From Larkinella insperata (GTDB lineage: Bacteria; Bacteroidota; Bacteroidia; Cytophagales; Spirosomataceae), in contig NZ_CP110973.1 of the NCBI RefSeq assembly GCF_026248825.1, positions 496,001-560,000 on the forward strand: a DNA stretch of 64,000 nucleotides, read 5' to 3'. Position 1 is the first letter of the stretch; every line of letters starts with the position of its first letter. The translations under genes were made by a program, and so were the position numbers. This document shows, in pieces, positions 59,728-64,000 of the stretch. The notes beneath the pieces are model-generated. The model searched no databases. It was not told the origin of the DNA and worked only from the letters and a program-made list of their open reading frames with translations.

Positions 59728-61554
59728 ATGCAAAATCCCTACCTGGCCCTGCTTCGCACGGCCTGGCAATACGCACGTCAGGAGAAACGACGGTTCGTAT
59801 TTGTTTACTTCTTATTTATTCTGGCAAATATCATTGCCGCTTTACACCCTCTTTTGTTTGGGTGGTTTGTTACCACGATTCAGCAAAAAGACGCCCCGGT
59901 TCTTTCCATCGTTTTATGGTACGCTGCCGGTTACCTCGGTCTGCGGTTGGTCGAATGGTGTTTTCACGGACCGGCTCGGGTTATGGAGCGGGAACTGGCG
60001 TTTACGCTTAGCCGTAACTTTCTGATGGAGCTTTACCACCAGACGCTCAACCTGCCCGTCAGCTGGCACAAAGACCACCACAGCGGCTCGACCATCAACC
60101 GCATCCGGAAGGCCAACGACGCGCTTAAGAACTTCTTTCAGAGCGGCTTTGTATACCTGCATACGATTTTCAAATGCCTGTTTTCGTTCGGCGCCATGAT
60201 GTATTTCTCGCCGATTTTTGGCACCATCGGCGTTCTGCTCGGTGCACTGACGGTCTGGCTGATCATGAAGTTTGACAAACCGTTTATCAAAGCCGTCGAC
60301 GAATCCAACGAGCGCGAACACCAGGTATCTTCTACGCTTTTCGACAGCCTTTCCAACATCATCACGGTGATTACCCTGCGGCTGGAAAAACAGATGGAAA
60401 CCAGCCTGCTGGGCAAAGTAATGGCCGTCTTGCCACCGTTCCGGCGTCACGTCCGCATCAACGAATGGAAGTGGTTTGTGGCCAGCATGATGATTGCCCT
60501 GATATACGGCGTCATTACGTCGGGTTACGTTTACCAGCATTACGTGCCCGGCGAGGTGTTTGTGATTGGGGGGCTGGTGACGCTGCTGGGCTACATCAAC
60601 CAGTTTAACAGCGTGTTTACCGATATTGCTTTCCAGTATACGGAGATTGTTCAATACAACACCGACGTACAAACGGCCCGCAGCATTGGTCAGGCTTACG
60701 CCCAGCAACACCGCCCGGAAACCAGCGAAACGCTGCCCGCTCGTTGGCAGACCATCGACATTGAGGGCCTGAATTTCAGACACACGAAAGACGGCGACTT
60801 CTTCCAGCAACTCGGCCGGTACAAGCGGGCGGGGCTGCACGACCTCAACATCCGCATCCAGCGCGGTCAGCGCATTGCCCTGATTGGCGAAAGCGGCAGC
60901 GGAAAAAGCACCCTGCTGACCCTACTGCGCGGTCTTTACAAGCCCGAACCGGGAATGGACCTGCGGGTCGATGACCAGGCCTATACGGATTTGAGCCTAA
61001 TTGCGGATACCGTTACGCTGATGCCCCAGGAACCGGAGATTTTCGAGAATTCCATCGAATACAACATCACGCTCGGCCTGCCGTTCAGCAAAGAAGATAT
61101 TCAGCAGGCCTGCGAAACGGCCCGGTTTACGGGCGTAATCAACCAACTGCCCAACGGCCTGGAAACCAGCATTCAGGAGAAGGGCGTTAACCTGTCGGGT
61201 GGGCAGAAGCAACGGCTGGCCCTGGCCCGGGGCGTCCTGGCGGCCCGCAGCAGTGACATCATCCTGCTCGATGAACCGACCAGCAGCGTAGACCCGAAAA
61301 CCGAATTTGAGATTTACCACCAGATGCTCAGCAACTTCCGCGGAAAAGCCGTCATTTCGACGCTGCACCGGCTGCACCTGCTGACCATGTTCGACCATAT
61401 TTACATTCTCGGCAACGGCCACGTGCTTGATGAGGGGAGCTTCGTGGAACTGCGTGAGCGCAGCCCGATTTTCCAGAAGATGTGGGAGCATCAGAAAGTC
61501 CATCAATCCGAAACACCGGAGGTCGAACTGGTGCCGACGGAGGTTGCGGTCTAA
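59728..61554 (+). CDS. ABC exporter, membrane domain fused to ATPase
   Basis: The 608-residue half transporter has six hydrophobic helices in residues 20-310, then an ATPase domain: Walker A GESGSGKST from residue 387, Q-loop VTLMPQEPEIFENSI, signature LSGGQKQRLALARG, Walker B DIILLDEPTSSVD and H-loop ISTLHRLHLL. It should work as a homodimer in the inner membrane and export a lipid, peptide or drug. It is 21 bp after the BamA-like gene and probably co-transcribed, so an inner-to-outer-membrane pair is plausible. A hairpin terminator follows. Confidence 0.94.
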   Translation: MQNPYLALLRTAWQYARQEKRRFVFVYFLFILANIIAALHPLLFGWFVTTIQQKDAPVLSIVLWYAAGYLGLRLVEWCFHGPARVMERELAFTLSRNFLMELYHQTLNLPVSWHKDHHSGSTINRIRKANDALKNFFQSGFVYLHTIFKCLFSFGAMMYFSPIFGTIGVLLGALTVWLIMKFDKPFIKAVDESNEREHQVSSTLFDSLSNIITVITLRLEKQMETSLLGKVMAVLPPFRRHVRINEWKWFVASMMIALIYGVITSGYVYQHYVPGEVFVIGGLVTLLGYINQFNSVFTDIAFQYTEIVQYNTDVQTARSIGQAYAQQHRPETSETLPARWQTIDIEGLNFRHTKDGDFFQQLGRYKRAGLHDLNIRIQRGQRIALIGESGSGKSTLLTLLRGLYKPEPGMDLRVDDQAYTDLSLIADTVTLMPQEPEIFENSIEYNITLGLPFSKEDIQQACETARFTGVINQLPNGLETSIQEKGVNLSGGQKQRLALARGVLAARSSDIILLDEPTSSVDPKTEFEIYHQMLSNFRGKAVISTLHRLHLLTMFDHIYILGNGHVLDEGSFVELRERSPIFQKMWEHQKVHQSETPEVELVPTEVAV

Positions 61555-61630
61555 GGTACTTCCCGCACCGAGGAGCCCGTAGAAAATCAATCCGAAAAAA
61601 GTCAGTAAATGACGAAGCGGATGCCCTTTT

Positions 61631-61665
61631 AAAACCGGAAAGCCGTGCGGCCTTCCGGTTTTTTT
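61631..61665 (+). terminator. Rho-independent terminator
   Basis: AAAACCGGAA (61631-61640) pairs with TTCCGGTTTT (61653-61662), extended by GCC/GGC after one mismatch, and T residues run to 61665. Confidence 0.85.
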
Positions 61666-61715
61666 GTGTGCTTATTTTGAAGCTTGATAAACCGGATTCC
61701 CATCCCCCCTATGCC

Positions 61716-62087
61716 ATGACGACCGCCAAGCCCCAAACCATTGATGAATACATTGCCAGCTTTCCCGCCGACGTTCAGACGCTTCTCGAGCAGGTTCGGC
61801 GCACCGTTCAGGCCGCAGCTCCGGACGCGCACGAAGCCATCAAATATGCCATGCCGACGTTTGTGCTGAATGGGAATCTGGTTCATTTTGCGGCTTTCAA
61901 AAATCACATCGGTTTTTATTCGACGCCTTCGGGGCATTCTTCCTTTCAAGACGACCTCTCGGCTTATAAAGGGGCCAAAGGTTCGGTGCAGTTTCCGCTG
62001 GACAAACCCCTGCCGCTGGACCTGATTACCCGCATTGTGGAATTCAGGGCCAGGGAAAATCAGGAAAAAGCCGGAAAGAAAAAGTAA
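61716..62087 (+). CDS. DUF1801 protein (YdhG/YjbR-like fold)
   Basis: The ATG at 61716 gives 123 aa, MTTAKPQTIDEYIASFPADVQTLLEQVRRTVQAAAP. The domain body includes AHEAIKYAMPTFVLNGNLVHFAAFKNHIGFYSTP and PLDKPLPLDLITRIVEFRAREN, the conserved DUF1801 blocks. Its fold resembles YjbR/YdeI-like proteins; some members are linked to iron or stress, but no activity is known. It is soluble and cytoplasmic. It is convergent with the App1-like gene, with stops only three bases apart. Confidence 0.88.
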   Translation: MTTAKPQTIDEYIASFPADVQTLLEQVRRTVQAAAPDAHEAIKYAMPTFVLNGNLVHFAAFKNHIGFYSTPSGHSSFQDDLSAYKGAKGSVQFPLDKPLPLDLITRIVEFRARENQEKAGKKK

Positions 62088-62090
62088 ACC

Positions 62091-63140
62091 CTACTCCCGC
62101 ACGTGGACCTGCTCAACCAGTCCAATTTGCACCGAATGCCGGATGGCTTCGGAACTGTGTTTGAAGTAACAGCAGGGCACCCCGGCCGCCACGACCTTGT
62201 CAACGAACCCCTGCGTTCGGACTTCGTTTTTCTCATGCACCCGGCGCAGGTACACACACCGAATCTGCCGCGGAAAGTGTTGCACCAGCGAGGCATAAAT
62301 GTTGGGATCTTCCTGGGTATCGTCGCCCAGCAGCACAAACTTCATCTCCGGGAAAGCTTCCAGAATCCGGACAATCCGCGTAAACTTGGTCAGGTGTTTG
62401 TTTTGACCGGTTTTCCAGACTTCGCGCAATTGTTTGATCTGGTTCAATAGGAAAACCCCGTCGGGAATGCCGTTTTTCTCGCAAAAAGTCAGAATGTAGT
62501 CGTACAGGTTCCACTCGCTGCTCGACACGTAAAAAAACGGGTTGAGGGCCTTCTCGTCGGTACCGGCCCGGGCCAGGAGTTGGTAGTGTTCCACCACGTC
62601 CTCAAACGGATCGCGGCTGTAAGCATTTTCGGTCAGCAGAACGTGCAGCCGTTTGCGGAGGTTGGCCGAGTGGGAAATCAGAAAGGTATCGTCAATATCG
62701 GAGATAAAACCGTACTGCGTTGAATGCGCCTGAAAAACTTCCCCCTCCCCGGCCGTGATCGGATCGTGCTGGCCCAGATTAGCCGTGATCAATTCAACTT
62801 TCACCGGATGCCAGCCAGGCGACAACGGTTTGTCGGGTTTCCACTCCAACCGAAAAAAACCGTCTTTTTCGGTAATGTGCCGCACATCTTCTTCAATACC
62901 GGCCACTTTTACCGTCATACCGGCCACGGGCCGCGCCATAAAAAGCCGGAGCAGCGCAAAACTATTGGACCAGAAATTCTGACGGTATTTTTTGCGGGGC
63001 AGTGCGCTCCTCCGCAGGACATGACCAAAGACGACGATGGTTCCCTGATGAACATACCCCCGATAAACTTTTACGACGGGCTTGTCACTAATCCGCAGCC
63101 ACGTCAAGATTTTACTTTTTGTTCCGCCACTTGCCTCCAT
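62091..63140 (-). CDS. App1-family phosphatase (DUF2183), phosphatidate phosphatase-like
   Basis: The 349-residue protein has an N-terminal beta-rich part (VVKVYRGYVHQGTIVVFGHVL, VKVAGIEEDVRHITEKDGFF) and the haloacid-dehalogenase-type motif Asp148-Ile-Asp150-Asp-Thr152 (ISDIDDTFLISHS). VLLGDDTQEDPNIYASLVQHFP gives the later acidic motif. Yeast App1 of this family removes phosphate from phosphatidic acid. No signal peptide is seen. The divergent neighbour is a diacylglycerol kinase, which catalyses the reverse step, so the pair may set the phosphatidate to diacylglycerol balance. Start ATG at 63140. Confidence 0.9.
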   Translation of the reverse strand: MEASGGTKSKILTWLRISDKPVVKVYRGYVHQGTIVVFGHVLRRSALPRKKYRQNFWSNSFALLRLFMARPVAGMTVKVAGIEEDVRHITEKDGFFRLEWKPDKPLSPGWHPVKVELITANLGQHDPITAGEGEVFQAHSTQYGFISDIDDTFLISHSANLRKRLHVLLTENAYSRDPFEDVVEHYQLLARAGTDEKALNPFFYVSSSEWNLYDYILTFCEKNGIPDGVFLLNQIKQLREVWKTGQNKHLTKFTRIVRILEAFPEMKFVLLGDDTQEDPNIYASLVQHFPRQIRCVYLRRVHEKNEVRTQGFVDKVVAAGVPCCYFKHSSEAIRHSVQIGLVEQVHVRE

Positions 63141-63278
63141 TCTTTGTTTATTGTAAGTAACTGGTCGTACATCGGCTCTAACGCATTATAAACCGATATT
63201 TGAGTACGTTAGCTATCGAAAACGGCAAATTTTACGTTTATTTCACTTCATACACCTAACCATTGCTGAATCAGGAAC

Positions 63279-64000
63279 ATGCCGGAAGCTAAAAAGTTAA
63301 AATTTCTGTTCGCCATCAATCCTATTTCCGGCGGGCAGGATAAATCAGTCTGGGAAACGGGTATTCAAGAATTTTTTGAGAAACAACCTCATTCGGCCGA
63401 TCTGTTCCTGTTGGATGGCAAAACTGACCAGGAAAAACTTCCGCAACGAATCGCTTCCTTCCAACCCGACCGGCTGGTGGCCGTGGGCGGTGACGGCACC
63501 ATCAAAATGGTGGCCGAACACGCTCTGAACGCCAACCTGCCGCTGGGCATCCTCCCGGCCGGTTCGGCCAACGGCATGGCCCGCGAGCTGGGTATTCCGC
63601 CCGCGCTGGCAGACAGCCTGGAGGTGGTGGTCAACGGTACGGCCAAACCGATCGATCTGATTTGCATCAACGGCACCGAACACTGCCTGCACCTGAGCGA
63701 CATCGGCATGAACGCGCAACTGGTGAAATACTTCGACGAAGGAAACATGCGCGGTAAGCTGGGGTACGCGCGCGGGGTGCTGCGGGTACTGATGCGTCGG
63801 CGGCTGCTGAATCTGCAAATTCACCTGGGTGATCATGTGGTGCGTCGGTCGGCGTTTATGGTGGTGCTGGCCAACGCCCGGATGTACGGAACCGGGGCCA
63901 TTATCAACCCCGACGGCGACGTGGCCGACGGCAAATTCGAGGTCGTCGTCATCCGGAAGCTGTCCTTTCTGGCCATCCTGCGGATGTTTATCCGTTTCCG
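63279..64000 (+). CDS. Diacylglycerol kinase-family lipid kinase, cut by the window end
   Basis: The frame opens at the ATG at 63279 after AGGA and remains open to the last base, so only the first 240 residues are seen. FAINPISGG opens the nucleotide-binding fold, and Val-Gly-Gly70-Gly71-Asp72-Gly73-Thr74 is the catalytic-domain signature of diacylglycerol/sphingosine kinases. LPLGILPAGSANGMARELGIP and GMNAQLVKYFDEGNMRGKLGYARG follow. It should transfer phosphate from ATP to diacylglycerol at the inner membrane. It is divergent from the App1-like phosphatase. Confidence 0.93.
   Translation, partial: MPEAKKLKFLFAINPISGGQDKSVWETGIQEFFEKQPHSADLFLLDGKTDQEKLPQRIASFQPDRLVAVGGDGTIKMVAEHALNANLPLGILPAGSANGMARELGIPPALADSLEVVVNGTAKPIDLICINGTEHCLHLSDIGMNAQLVKYFDEGNMRGKLGYARGVLRVLMRRRLLNLQIHLGDHVVRRSAFMVVLANARMYGTGAIINPDGDVADGKFEVVVIRKLSFLAILRMFIRF

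Noticed and set aside
1..64000. CRISPR arrays, tRNA, rRNA and insertion sequences
   Set aside because: Intergenic gaps were read on both strands and no repeat-spacer arrays, cloverleaf genes or transposase frames were found.

Overview
The window reads as a chromosome segment from a Bacteroidota bacterium, most likely a Cytophagales member of the Spirosoma/Larkinella/Rudanella type. This is inferred from gene content and signals: CarboxypepD_reg-like domains on secreted proteins, many short lipoproteins with a MKK...C signal, perfect TAnnTTTG promoter boxes, weak Shine-Dalgarno sequences, GH3 and DUF885 proteins, and a GC-rich coding style. I saw no rRNA, tRNA, CRISPR array, insertion sequence or prophage. 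The segment is gene-dense housekeeping and accessory chromosome.

Layout. 0-6.8 kb (minus strand): a class C-type serine hydrolase, a giant CarboxypepD_reg/M1 peptidase fusion, a membrane-anchored AraC regulator, a small secreted Spy-like protein and a membrane protein. 7-11.5 kb (plus): an esterase, esterase, Na+-symporter-like protein and sulfatase set; a second esterase plus sulfatase lies at 15-18 kb. Together these look like removal of acyl and sulfate groups from extracellular polysaccharide. 11.5-16.5 kb: small lipoproteins, one frameshifted secreted gene, a second Spy-like paralogue and an SDR oxidoreductase. 18-28 kb: GH3 enzyme, a zincin-like protein, a HEAT-like protein plus matrixin pair, a decayed gene, Hsp70 (YegD-like), Hsp20 behind a sigma54-like promoter, and a DEAD-box helicase. 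28-38 kb: M3 peptidase, an alpha/beta hydrolase, catalase overlapping an ankyrin protein, a GrpB-family protein, a CvfB-like S1 protein and a DUF885 lipoprotein.

38-43 kb: a ten-helix membrane protein and a periplasmic-facing protein, each with an internally duplicated histidine motif, followed by a cytochrome c and a secreted TIM-barrel protein. 43-53 kb (minus): DUF983, AraC, then a cell-wall peptide set (NlpC/P60 peptidase, class A beta-lactamase-like protein, oxoamine-synthase-like PLP enzyme, L-Ala-D/L-Glu epimerase), a DUF922-like protein, MoeA and pirin. 53-64 kb: GH13 glucosidase/amylase, an orphan four-helix membrane protein behind a start-codon hairpin, a PfkB kinase with an MFS sugar transporter, a BamA-like porin with an ABC exporter, DUF1801, an App1-like phosphatase and a truncated diacylglycerol kinase.

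The most notable non-coding signals are: 21-bp-period direct repeats (LytTR-like spacing) about 93 bp before both Spy-like paralogues; a three-stem RNA-like structure at 8714-8797; a 13-bp inverted repeat enclosing the start codon at 55275; and a matched promoter and leader on two paralogous lipoprotein genes 25 kb apart.
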